This document shows, piece after piece, positions 13,904-21,042 of a DNA stretch of 41,484 bases (positions are counted from its first letter, which is position 1; each line of letters begins with the position of its first letter). The DNA comes from Pirellulales bacterium. Its GTDB lineage: Bacteria > Planctomycetota > Planctomycetia > Pirellulales > JADZDJ01. The position numbers and the translations under genes were made by a program. Under the pieces are notes generated by a model. That model made no database searches. It was not told the DNA's origin and saw nothing but the letters and a program-made list of their open reading frames with translations. Where the stretch lies: assembly GCA_035656635.1 (NCBI GenBank), contig DASRSD010000135.1, positions 1 to 41,484 of the forward strand, written 5' to 3'.

Positions 13904-15445
13904 ATGTCTACCATCTTTAAGCGGTCCTACTGGGCAACTGATAACGGCGAGCGCGTTAAGAAGAAAACCAAAGTCTACTACATCAAGTACACTGACGGCG
14001 ACGGCAATCGCCAACGCGTTAAAGGCTTCCGCAGCGCAGAGAAAACGCGCGCACTAGCCGCCAAACTGGAAGCTAAAGCCGCCGAAGGGCCAGACCTTTT
14101 TGCGCGACATCGTGACACGCCGTTGCTTGAACACATAGCCGAATTCAAAAAGAGTTTGGCTGCAAAGAACCGTCCCCAGAAATATATCGACCATAAAGCC
14201 AATCGCATCACAGTGCTGTTCGCGGGATGCGCCTTCAAGGTATTCGGCGACGTAAATGTAGCAGCGATTGAGAATTGGCTTGCCGAACAGCGTAAAACGA
14301 AAAAGCGATTCGGGATCAAAACGTCAAACTACTATTCAAAAGCAGTTAAGCAATTCTGTCGCTGGGCGGTGAAAAACGACCGGGCTGCAAAGAATCCGGT
14401 TTTGCATTTAGAGGAGTTGAACGCGAATACTGATATTCGTGTTCAACGCCGCGCACTAGCGACGGACGAATTCGACAGACTGATTGACGCCGCACGGGCT
14501 GGTAAGCCATTCCGGTATCTTTCAGGCCCGGACCGGGCGATTCTCTATCTTGTGGCCGCAAACACTGGTTTACGTGCTGAGGAACTACACAGCTTAACCC
14601 GTGACGGTAACTTTCAGCTTGACGCCGAGCCGCCTACTCTGACCGTCCATGCCACCAAATCGAAACACAGAGAGGAAGATATTGTTCCGCTACGCACGGA
14701 GCTAGTGACTCTGTTACGCGAGTGGATGCCGGCGACGGGGCCGCTGTGGCCCGGCAAGTGGTATACGCGGGCTGCTGATATGCTCTACGCCGATCTAGCC
14801 TGTGCCCGTGCAAAATGGATCAAAGAATCGCCAAGCGACGCTGAAAGAGCTAAACGTGAAGCCTCAACGTATCTGTGCGCGAAAGATAAGTCCGGGCGTA
14901 GGTTTGACTTTCACGCACAACGGGGCCAGTTCATTACATCGTTAGCACGCGCAGGTGTTCATCCTAAGACTGCCCAAAAACTGGCCCGCCATAAAACGAT
15001 TGCGGTGACGATGAAGAACTACACTCACTCGGAAATTACCGATATGGCGGCGGCTTTGGGCACTGTAAAAAACTGGCCCCAAAACTGGCCCCACGATGTT
15101 GGCAATCAGGGTCAATTCGTGTCTCCGGCTGCCATTTCGACATACGGCAACGAGCATGACGAAACCGACATTCAAACAACACAACACGATGCGCAACTCT
15201 CAGGCGCTAAACACTTTCGTCATCACTCGTCATCGCCCGTCATCAAAAATCATAGTGGCCGAGGCGGGGATCGAACCCGCACGAGGGTAACCCCTCGAAG
15301 GATTTTAAGTCCTTTGCGTCTGCCATTCCGCCACTCGGCCAAAACGCTGGTTTTTCAGCGTTTTTGTACTACTCTTGAAGTAGGGGAAGTAGCCTACTAC
15401 ACCAGCGACTACACTCCGACCGCCTTCAAGAGAGCTAGATTTTAA
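13904..15445 (+). CDS. Tyrosine integrase, reading frame runs antisense through a tRNA gene
   Basis: The 513-residue frame encodes a tyrosine recombinase that inserts and excises the element. The N-terminal core-binding region is at about residues 65-165. The catalytic domain shows Arg in ANTGLRAEEL, then H-A-Q-R in FHAQRGQFITSLARAG, a second His in KLARHKTIAV, and the nucleophile Tyr in MKNYTHSEI. The family normally ends soon after the tyrosine, near residue 380. The remaining ~130 residues include GDRTRTRVTPRRILSP, which is the antisense of tRNA-Leu at 15256-15340, so the frame reads through the attachment site. AGGAG lies about 8 bases before the ATG. The int-tRNA arrangement fits integration at that tRNA. 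Confidence 0.9.
   Translation: MSTIFKRSYWATDNGERVKKKTKVYYIKYTDGDGNRQRVKGFRSAEKTRALAAKLEAKAAEGPDLFARHRDTPLLEHIAEFKKSLAAKNRPQKYIDHKANRITVLFAGCAFKVFGDVNVAAIENWLAEQRKTKKRFGIKTSNYYSKAVKQFCRWAVKNDRAAKNPVLHLEELNANTDIRVQRRALATDEFDRLIDAARAGKPFRYLSGPDRAILYLVAANTGLRAEELHSLTRDGNFQLDAEPPTLTVHATKSKHREEDIVPLRTELVTLLREWMPATGPLWPGKWYTRAADMLYADLACARAKWIKESPSDAERAKREASTYLCAKDKSGRRFDFHAQRGQFITSLARAGVHPKTAQKLARHKTIAVTMKNYTHSEITDMAAALGTVKNWPQNWPHDVGNQGQFVSPAAISTYGNEHDETDIQTTQHDAQLSGAKHFRHHSSSPVIKNHSGRGGDRTRTRVTPRRILSPLRLPFRHSAKTLVFQRFCTTLEVGEVAYYTSDYTPTAFKRARF
15256..15340 (-). tRNA. tRNA-Leu (UAA)
   Basis: The minus strand folds into a full cloverleaf with a long variable arm, as in leucine tRNAs. The acceptor stem is GGCCGAG / CTCGGCC with discriminator A. 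The D-arm is GCGGAATGGCAGACGC. The anticodon stem AAGGA / TCCTT closes the loop CTTAAAA (anticodon TAA). The variable arm is CGAGGGG-TTA-CCCTCG-like, and the T-arm is GCGGGTTCGATCCCCGC. CCA is not encoded. This is the likely attachment site of the flanking elements. Confidence 0.95.
15301..15341 (-). repeat. att-like repeat: 5' half of tRNA-Leu, intact copy
   Basis: These 41 bases (tRNA 5' end through the anticodon loop) recur at 18722-18762 in the same orientation with two mismatches. Direct repeats of part of a tRNA are the classic mark of integrase-mediated insertion. The break point at the anticodon loop is a known crossover position. Confidence 0.75.
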
Positions 15446-15446
15446 C

Positions 15447-15638
15447 ATGCCGACGCAGATTAAAAAGCCGCGCCCTGATTTTCCGCTAACCATCCACAAA
15501 GGCAGTGGCCAATGGTGCAAAAAGGTTCGAGGCAAAACGCACTACTTTAGGCCGCTCGACAAGCCTCAGGAAGCATTGAATCGCTGGCTAGACGTCAAGG
15601 ATGTCCTACAGACGTTATGTCTATTTGACATTGGCTAA
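15447..15638 (+). pseudogene. Truncated planctomycete-type tyrosine integrase (N-terminus only)
   Basis: The 63-residue frame MPTQIKKPRPDFPLTIHKGS ... WCKKVRGKTHYFRPLDKPQE matches the start of the integrases common in planctomycetes: K-P-R-P-D-F-P-L, then K-x-R-G-K-x-x-Y-F-G-x-W-D-x-P-x-x-A-L. The match lasts about 50 residues, then switches to an unrelated short tail and a stop. Core-binding and catalytic parts are absent. It begins 1 base after the stop of the neighbouring integrase. It probably marks a second, now defective, element at this tRNA. A very small regulatory protein is less likely. Confidence 0.65.
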
Positions 15639-15659
15639 CCGTGCTGCATAATTGCAGCA
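15625..15659 (+). promoter_or_regulatory. Promoter with overlapping palindromic operator for the XRE gene
   Basis: TTGACA (15625-15630), a 16-base spacer and CATAAT (15647-15652) form a near-consensus promoter. The interrupted palindrome TGCTGCA-TAAT-TGCAGCA (15642-15659) covers the -10 box and reaches the first base of the ATG. The transcript would start at or next to the ATG and be leaderless. This is a classic layout for autorepression by the encoded XRE protein. Confidence 0.7.
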
Positions 15660-15868
15660 TGAAGCAGCCGAAGCCACTGATTGCCGCCTTGAAAGAAGCC
15701 ATCGAAAAGAGCGGCCTAAGCCAGAATTCGATTGCAGTGGCGTGCGAGATCAATCAGGCGAATCTAAACGCCTTTATGCATGACCGAAGGTCAATCAGTA
15801 TTGAGACCGCTGAGAAGATTGCCAGCCATCTAGAATTGGAGTTACGGAAGGCATCTAAGGCACACTAG
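15659..15868 (+). CDS. XRE-family (Cro/C1-type) regulator
   Basis: The 69-residue protein starts MKQPKPLIAALKEAIEKSGL. It is a single five-helix XRE domain, with the HTH at about residues 20-42 (SQNSIAVACEINQANLNAFM) and a C-terminal helix (ETAEKIASHLELELRK). The start at 15659 is preferred over 15641 because of the promoter geometry and the domain boundary. It probably represses its own promoter through the overlapping palindrome. It converges with the minus-strand HEPN-like gene, their ends overlapping by 14 bases, and may control the island. Confidence 0.8.
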   Translation: MKQPKPLIAALKEAIEKSGLSQNSIAVACEINQANLNAFMHDRRSISIETAEKIASHLELELRKASKAH

Positions 15869-16661
15869 CGACAACTTGAACTGATATACTTTTTGTCACG
15901 CCCCAAAGTATTAAGCCGTCATCGTGAGTTAGATTTATCTTGTGGGCATGTTCTTTATGCGGATGGATGTAATTGCGAAAATCTCGCAATACTTCTCCAA
16001 CATCTTTCGCGGATTTTGTGATCCATTTCAATTCGTGCGCCACGTCTATATAGTCTTTGAGCGCCCAGTCTTTTAGCTTTAGTGGATCACCGGTAGTTTT
16101 ATCTTTCGGCGCTGCTTTAGCAGTGAAGATCGGTGATTTATTGGATTCTAAATTCACTCGTGCAAGTAAGAGCGCTTCAAGCAAGCCACCCATCATCACT
16201 GCCGCTGCAAAATTTGCTCCGCCCTTCGTACACAATCTGGTTTCGTTCCATCGACGCACAAGAATCTGCTGCAATTCCTGGTCGGGTGCTAACTTTGAAA
16301 ACTGAGGCGGCTGGTCATCCAGCTTGGTAGTATTCGGATCGAACAGCACTAACTTTGATCGTAATGAGACAAGTGTTTTCTTCGCGGCTTTGATTTCTTT
16401 TCGAGTGTTCGCACGAGATGGACGGCCTTCGTTTGCTTCGAGCAAGGCTTGATATACTTCGTCGATAGGAAGTATATCGCCACTTTCACAGCACGGCGCA
16501 ATTGCAGCCCGATGCGTAACTAGCCAGGATAAGTAAAACGCCTTGAGATAGGCATGTTCTTCTGTAGTGCCTATCTGCGGGGTCGATTTCTTTCCAAGTT
16601 GTGTGAGTGCCTTGGTAGCTTCCTCAATAGCTGCATCAATGGCTGTTAGCATGTCAGGCAT
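15855..16661 (-). CDS. HEPN-like domain protein, candidate RNase
   Basis: The ~268-residue protein starts MPDMLTAIDAAIEEATKALT at ATG 16661, with GGAG 9 bases upstream; GTG 16676 is an alternative. The N-terminal half is helical. The C-terminal half carries a HEPN-type pattern: the hydrophobic helix AVMMGGLLEALLLARVNLES, then IDVAHELKWITKSA and the final RDFRNYIHPHKE. The latter fits R-x4-6-H, the active-site motif of HEPN ribonucleases. Such domains act in toxin-antitoxin, abortive infection and RNA-cleaving systems. It follows the winged-helix-like gene by a few bases and is probably co-translated. Catalysis is inferred from the motif only. Confidence 0.65.
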   Translation of the reverse strand: MPDMLTAIDAAIEEATKALTQLGKKSTPQIGTTEEHAYLKAFYLSWLVTHRAAIAPCCESGDILPIDEVYQALLEANEGRPSRANTRKEIKAAKKTLVSLRSKLVLFDPNTTKLDDQPPQFSKLAPDQELQQILVRRWNETRLCTKGGANFAAAVMMGGLLEALLLARVNLESNKSPIFTAKAAPKDKTTGDPLKLKDWALKDYIDVAHELKWITKSAKDVGEVLRDFRNYIHPHKEHAHKINLTHDDGLILWGVTKSISVQVVASVP

Positions 16662-16679
16662 TGCCGGGAACTCCACCAG

Positions 16680-17270
16680 CTATTTGCCTGATCGTTTTGC
16701 TTTCTTGGCCGCCTTTTTCTTTTTAGCCGGCCGCCTTGTTCGTTCTGTTCCGTTACTTTCTTTACTGGGCAAAACCATCGCAACTAAATTTTCGCCAACC
16801 GAGTTTAACCGATACTGACCTCTTTCCCCTTTGTCGAGTATCCCTTGATGATGTGCGTTAATCAAAACTTGCAATGGTCTACTGGGACGTTTGCGAGCCA
16901 CGAGACGACAAGCGGTAAGTAAATCCTCTGCCGTGATTGCTTCTTTTCTTTGATCAACGGGTGCCTCAAACTTGTAATAGTAAGCAATGGCTGCTGCAAA
17001 TTGATTATCACTCTTGGGAATCTTCGCCGCGATGAACGATCTAATATCAACTTGATGATGATCGTGATGCTGCGTGGCGGGGTGAGCTAATGTAGCGGGC
17101 GGCGTTCCTCTAAATGAATCATGCTGTGGAATCCCAGTAGTCTCCAGCCCTAACTTTTCTTGAACCCAACGTATCAATCGTTGCTGATCTTCTTTTTTAA
17201 AAGCCTTGAGCGCATCAAAAACAATGCGCACGGCATCGAATTCGTCGGGTGTTTTTGATCCAGTGGTCAT
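16680..17270 (-). CDS. Winged-helix-like protein with lysine-rich tail, partner of the HEPN gene
   Basis: The 196-residue protein has an N-terminal helical region (DAVRIVFDALKAFKKEDQQR, a likely dimer helix) and a histidine-rich linker. A conserved-looking core follows (DIRSFIAAKIPKSDNQFAAA, then YYYKFEAPVDQRKEAITAED). A winged-helix-like end comes next (LINAHHQGILDKGERGQYRL, then VGENLVAMVLP), and the tail is very basic (RRPAKKKKAAKKAKRSGK). I recall proteins with the IPKSDNQFAAA-type core in mobile regions of several phyla, but cannot name a family. Nucleic-acid binding is inferred. It directly precedes the HEPN-like gene. Confidence 0.6.
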   Translation of the reverse strand: MTTGSKTPDEFDAVRIVFDALKAFKKEDQQRLIRWVQEKLGLETTGIPQHDSFRGTPPATLAHPATQHHDHHQVDIRSFIAAKIPKSDNQFAAAIAYYYKFEAPVDQRKEAITAEDLLTACRLVARKRPSRPLQVLINAHHQGILDKGERGQYRLNSVGENLVAMVLPSKESNGTERTRRPAKKKKAAKKAKRSGK

Positions 17271-17453
17271 GTTGGTTGCCTAGTCTAGCTGGGTAAGATT
17301 GAATTGCTGGCTGGCTAACCAATGAAGATACCCGCCCAACGGTAGTAAAGATAGGAGGTCTGCGCACCCTGTAGGGCCAGATTTATCCGAAGATAATAGC
17401 TTGGTGGAGCGTATCGCCACAAATCAGCGATGGCCGCAACGCGGGCAAATGCG

Positions 17454-18527
17454 TCACGGGTTTTTCTTGAGCACGCCGGGAACATTCTCAGCCGTGGGTG
17501 ATGTCGGCTTCACTGGCAATCCGGTCAATTGGCAAAGCCACTGAATAACCTCACATGCAGCCTCGTAGGCTTTTTGCGCCTCTTGCTTTGTGGGTTTATA
17601 ACCTTCGTGGACAACACGGTGGCGAATTTTTTCGGACGCTCTGAATCGAGTGTAAAGATCATCTGCTTCTTCTTTCAAACTGTATCCCCAAGTCTCCTTG
17701 AGTCTACACCGCAACATAAACGATAGCTCGCCTTCATCTTCTTCTGGCTCAGCTTTCGTTTTTCCTTTCTTTCTTTGCTTGTATAACGTTTTAGCAAGAT
17801 TCTCGACAGCAATATAAGACGAGATCAAAACAAATCTATAATTACTGCGGAAAAGAGCTACGCATGCTTCAGCAAGCACTTCATTAGCAATATCTTCCAG
17901 CGATGGGCTTCCTACCTTTGGTAAATCTGAATACGCCTGGGGAATCAAAGAGTGCTGGCTTATGTTAAGAATCGGAGAGGATGACACTGTCTCCCAACGT
18001 TTATTCTGCTCATTCCAAAACAATACGTTGTGATAAACCTGATCGACCTCCCATAGTGAAACCGGCCGTGCTATCCAGCCGATTTCGTAAGGCGCATTTT
18101 TCTGCCAACGAAGTATCAGGTCACTCAGTGCTTCGAAGCATCCTTTAGTTTTTTCGTAGGCGTCTGCGGTTGCATCACCCTGCTTAGAAAATTCTTTTTG
18201 CTGTGTAAAAACGGCCTCGCCTTTCTGTGGCCGATTGGAACCTTTAGGAGGAGCCGAAGTTTGGGTCTTACCAACTAAGCCCGCAAGCACTGGGTGAAGG
18301 CCACCCGTCCATTCGTTTAACATATGCAATTGGTCAAAGTGATTATGGATTTCTAGTTCGAACTGCTCAGCCCCAATCATTGGCATTTCGTGAAGGGGTT
18401 CCTTTTGCGGCCAAAAAAATGGCAATGGGATGTGTACTGACCAACGGAAACGCCCGCCCTCTAACGCGGGATCACTATTTTCAGTCGATAAAATCGCTTG
18501 CGCTTCGAAGCCGGGGATTGCGTTCAT
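17454..18527 (-). CDS. Second HEPN-like protein of the island
   Basis: The 357-residue protein starts MNAIPGFEAQAILSTENSDP. The N-terminal two-thirds is of unknown type, with tryptophan-rich segments (WSVHIPLPFFWPQKEP, EIGWIARPVSLWEVDQVYHN). The C-terminal ~130 residues look HEPN-like: YRFVLISSYIAVENLAKTLY, then FRASEKIRHRVVHEGYKPTK, then AYEAACEVIQWLCQL. R-H-R-V-V-H fits R-x4-H. It lies 183 bases upstream of the 17270 gene on the same strand and may share its unit. Together they form a two-HEPN, one-winged-helix set. Alternatives: an unrelated helical protein with a chance motif. Confidence 0.6.
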   Translation of the reverse strand: MNAIPGFEAQAILSTENSDPALEGGRFRWSVHIPLPFFWPQKEPLHEMPMIGAEQFELEIHNHFDQLHMLNEWTGGLHPVLAGLVGKTQTSAPPKGSNRPQKGEAVFTQQKEFSKQGDATADAYEKTKGCFEALSDLILRWQKNAPYEIGWIARPVSLWEVDQVYHNVLFWNEQNKRWETVSSSPILNISQHSLIPQAYSDLPKVGSPSLEDIANEVLAEACVALFRSNYRFVLISSYIAVENLAKTLYKQRKKGKTKAEPEEDEGELSFMLRCRLKETWGYSLKEEADDLYTRFRASEKIRHRVVHEGYKPTKQEAQKAYEAACEVIQWLCQLTGLPVKPTSPTAENVPGVLKKNP

Positions 18528-19449
18528 ATCGTGGAGACAACTTCTTTCACAGAGTGTCCAGCGTAACCAAAAAGATACAAAATCCGAAAAATGAGCCGGG
18601 TGTACTACACCAATCAGCTTGTATTTACTTGTATTTGGTCACATTCTTGACTGTGACGTAAAGCCAGCGGCGCTAAGAATTTGCCCGAGAAAACCCGTAT
18701 CAAACGCAAGTCGCGTTTTTCGATTTTAAGTCCTTTGCGTCTGCCATTTCGCCACTCGACCATTTACGATGATTATTGCATCTTTAGTTTGTCGATCACA
18801 GATGCCCTGGACAGCATTTGGGCAATCGCGTCCATAGCGGTTGGGGAATTTGATCTGACATGCATTGATCTTAGGCGCGCCGAATTCCAAGGAGAAGCTC
18901 GAAATGCCTCGGCAATCAGCGCCAAAATCTCACCTGTGAATCAGACCGGGCAGCCTGCACACGTTTGCTTTCGCCGGCTGCCGGCCGCCTGCTGCTGCCT
19001 GCTAGAGTGGCCCAATTCGGTTGTTGCATTCTGAACGCATGTACATTATATTGCCGGCTCGGAGTGCATGGGCTCCGCGATTGGTCTTTGGCAATTTGAA
19101 AAACTTTCATGACGCTGCAGCGGCGGCCGAGATTGCTGCGCGCAGCGGTGTCTGGCCAAAGAGTGTCTCTGGTCAAAAACTGGGCCAGGGCAAAGTCGGT
19201 TGGCGAGAATAGCGGCCCAGGAATATCAGACCCTTAGGCTATCGCCGCTCAATGCCAGCCGTCACATCATGTTGGCATTAATTCGCCGACAATTCGCCCC
19301 GGCGGACGTAAAGGGAGCGAATTCTGCCAATCAGCCAGTGTGAATCGCTCGGAGAATTGCAAGCAAAACGCCGCAGCCCGACGCGCACAATTGGAGAGTT
19401 TTGTCCAGGAATAAAAATCCTAGTTAAAATTGCCAAAACCAACCCGCGC
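18528..19449. other. Gene-free stretch holding the island border
   Basis: About 920 bases have no convincing gene. It includes the promoter region of the minus-strand 357-residue gene, the degenerate tRNA repeat at 18722-18762 and then ordinary intergenic DNA. Frames at 18681-19034 and 19021-19212 lack start signals and protein-like content. Confidence 0.6.
18722..18762 (-). repeat. att-like repeat: degenerate 5' half of tRNA-Leu
   Basis: This second copy of 15301-15341 has 39 of 41 positions identical and the same orientation. It covers the tRNA 5' end to the anticodon loop only; the 3' half is missing. The acceptor end GGTCGAG would still pair with CTCGGCC through one G-U. It may thus be the original host 5' half, displaced when an element supplied the present one. 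This defines a likely right border of the 15.3-18.7 kb island. Confidence 0.75.
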
Positions 19450-20442
19450 TCAGTTCACCACATTCCGCAGGCGCTGGCCGGTGAGCGCCCGGCGGATGGC
19501 GGCGGCCCCTTTGGTGCGCATGTCGCGGAAGCCTTGTTCGGTATAGAAGGCCGCATGCGGATTGACGATCAGCCGGTGATGGGCCGGATGGTTCGGGTCA
19601 CGCCAAGCCCGAATCAGCGGATCATTTTCCGCCGGCGGTTCTTGGGGCAATACATCGAGGGCCGCCCCGGCCAGTTGTCCGCTGGCGATGGCCGCGGAAA
19701 TGGCCGAGGTATCGACCACCGCTCCGCGTGATGTGTTCACCAAATACGAACCTTTTGGCAGCCAAGCCAGCGATTGGGCATTGATAAAATGCCGGGATTC
19801 CTCGGTGAGCGGACAATGCAAGCTCACGATGTATGCTTGCCGCAAGAGTTCTTCCGGCGTTTCCGCTCGCCGCACGCCGATGGATTTATCGTTGCCATCG
19901 GGCAAGAGTGGATCGTAGAACACGACATCCATGCCCATCGCTTTGGCTCGCAAAGCCACGGCCGTGCCAATCCGGCCGAAGCCGACAATGGCGAACACTT
20001 TTCCGCGCAGGCGTTGCAAAGGCGCGGCCTGCGTATACAACCACTCGCCCAGGCCGGCCCGCAACTGAGAATTTTGCCGATGAATGCCGCGCGTGAGAGC
20101 CAGGGCCATGCCGATGGCGCTATCGGCCACGTCTTCGGTGCCGTAATCGGGCACGTTGCACATGGGAATGCCCCGGGTGCGGGCGAATTTGTAATCGACA
20201 TTGTCGATTCCCACGCCGCACCGAACGATCAGTTTGCAACATTTCAGCCGTTCGAGAGTAGGCCGAGTAATCGACAAGTTGTGGTACACCATCATGGCGT
20301 GTGCATTTTCCAGGCGGTCGACAATTTCGTTTTCATGGAAACCATTCAATGCCACGACATCGGCAATATCGCCCAGGATTTTTTCTTCGGGCTCCAACGA
20401 ACCGGTGACGAAATCGGTAATGGCGACGAGGAAACGCGACAT
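19450..20442 (-). CDS. D-2-hydroxyacid dehydrogenase family protein (CtBP-like)
   Basis: The ~330-residue NAD-dependent oxidoreductase interconverts a 2-hydroxyacid and a 2-oxoacid; the substrate cannot be read from sequence. The catalytic domain is split around a Rossmann fold with GKVFAIVGFGRIGTAVALRA (GxGxxG near residue 150). The conserved block YLVNTSRGAVVDTSA follows, and the active-site set is Arg in that region, Glu in DVLPQEPP and His in IVNPHAAFYTE. C-V-R-C-G-V-G-I-D-N-V-D precedes it. ATG 20442 (MSRFLVAITDF) fits the family start; the longer frame is rejected. It is downstream of the YYAP-repeat gene and behind its terminator, so it is separately transcribed. Confidence 0.9.
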   Translation of the reverse strand: MSRFLVAITDFVTGSLEPEEKILGDIADVVALNGFHENEIVDRLENAHAMMVYHNLSITRPTLERLKCCKLIVRCGVGIDNVDYKFARTRGIPMCNVPDYGTEDVADSAIGMALALTRGIHRQNSQLRAGLGEWLYTQAAPLQRLRGKVFAIVGFGRIGTAVALRAKAMGMDVVFYDPLLPDGNDKSIGVRRAETPEELLRQAYIVSLHCPLTEESRHFINAQSLAWLPKGSYLVNTSRGAVVDTSAISAAIASGQLAGAALDVLPQEPPAENDPLIRAWRDPNHPAHHRLIVNPHAAFYTEQGFRDMRTKGAAAIRRALTGQRLRNVVN

Positions 20443-20506
20443 CGATGGCTCGGTATTTGAACGATGGGAAATGGAATGGCCAGGACGGCAACAATCAAAA
20501 TTCAGA

Positions 20507-20549
20507 CTCACCAAAATAAAACGAGGCCCTGGATTTCGCCAGGGCCTCG
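20507..20549 (-). terminator. Rho-independent terminator of the YYAP-repeat gene
   Basis: A 10-11-bp stem (GAGGCCCTGG / CCAGGGCCTC) with a 6-base loop lies 41 bases past the stop of the 20590 gene. On the minus strand it is followed by GTTTTATTTT, a clear T-run. Confidence 0.85.
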
Positions 20550-20589
20550 CTTGAATTTGCTACGTTTGCGGACGATCCGCCACAATCAA

Positions 20590-21042
20590 CTAGTAAGCCA
20601 CCCGCACACGTCCAAACAACCCGCGATAATACACTGGGGCCGCATAAGCCGGAGCATAATACGTGGGCGCGTAGTACGAAGTTACCGGCGCCGGAGCGTA
20701 GTAGGTGGTGACCGGCGTGGGAGCATAATACGTGGTGACTGGCGTAGGAGCGTAATAGGTGGTAACCGGAGCGGGCGCGTAGTACGCAGTGGTCGTCACC
20801 GGTTCGGCAACCGTCGTCGGGGCATAATACGCCGTGGTGGTTGTCGGATAATACGAAGTTACCGTGGTGGGCATGGGCGAGCCGGTTACCACGGAAGCCG
20901 TGGTGCTGGGCACCACGCTGGGCGCGTAATAAGTGGTCACGGGCGCGGCCACTGCCGGACCGGCGCAGCCACAATCCGCCTGTGCGACCCCTACAACACC
21001 CAAAACCGTTACCGCAAGCAAGGCAGATAAAACTCGATTCAT
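20590..21042 (-). CDS. Secreted repeat protein rich in T-Y-Y-A-P
   Basis: The 150-residue protein starts MNRVLSALLAVTVLGVVGVA, a clear signal peptide ending before DCGCAGPA. A strong GGAGG lies 7 bases before ATG 21042, so the start is sure. The mature part is built from repeats of about 8-10 residues, [P-A/T]-P-V-T-T-Y-Y-A-P (at least five good copies). It ends with a short basic tail, YYRGLFGRVRVAY. There are two cysteines near the mature N-terminus. Tyrosine-proline repeats suggest an extended cell-surface or matrix protein. I know of no function. A terminator lies just downstream. Confidence 0.85.
   Translation of the reverse strand: MNRVLSALLAVTVLGVVGVAQADCGCAGPAVAAPVTTYYAPSVVPSTTASVVTGSPMPTTVTSYYPTTTTAYYAPTTVAEPVTTTAYYAPAPVTTYYAPTPVTTYYAPTPVTTYYAPAPVTSYYAPTYYAPAYAAPVYYRGLFGRVRVAY

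Noticed and set aside
18681-19212. Two plus-strand frames of 117 and 63 residues
   Set aside because: The first reads across the tRNA repeat (same antisense phrase as in the integrase tail); neither has start signals or protein-like content.
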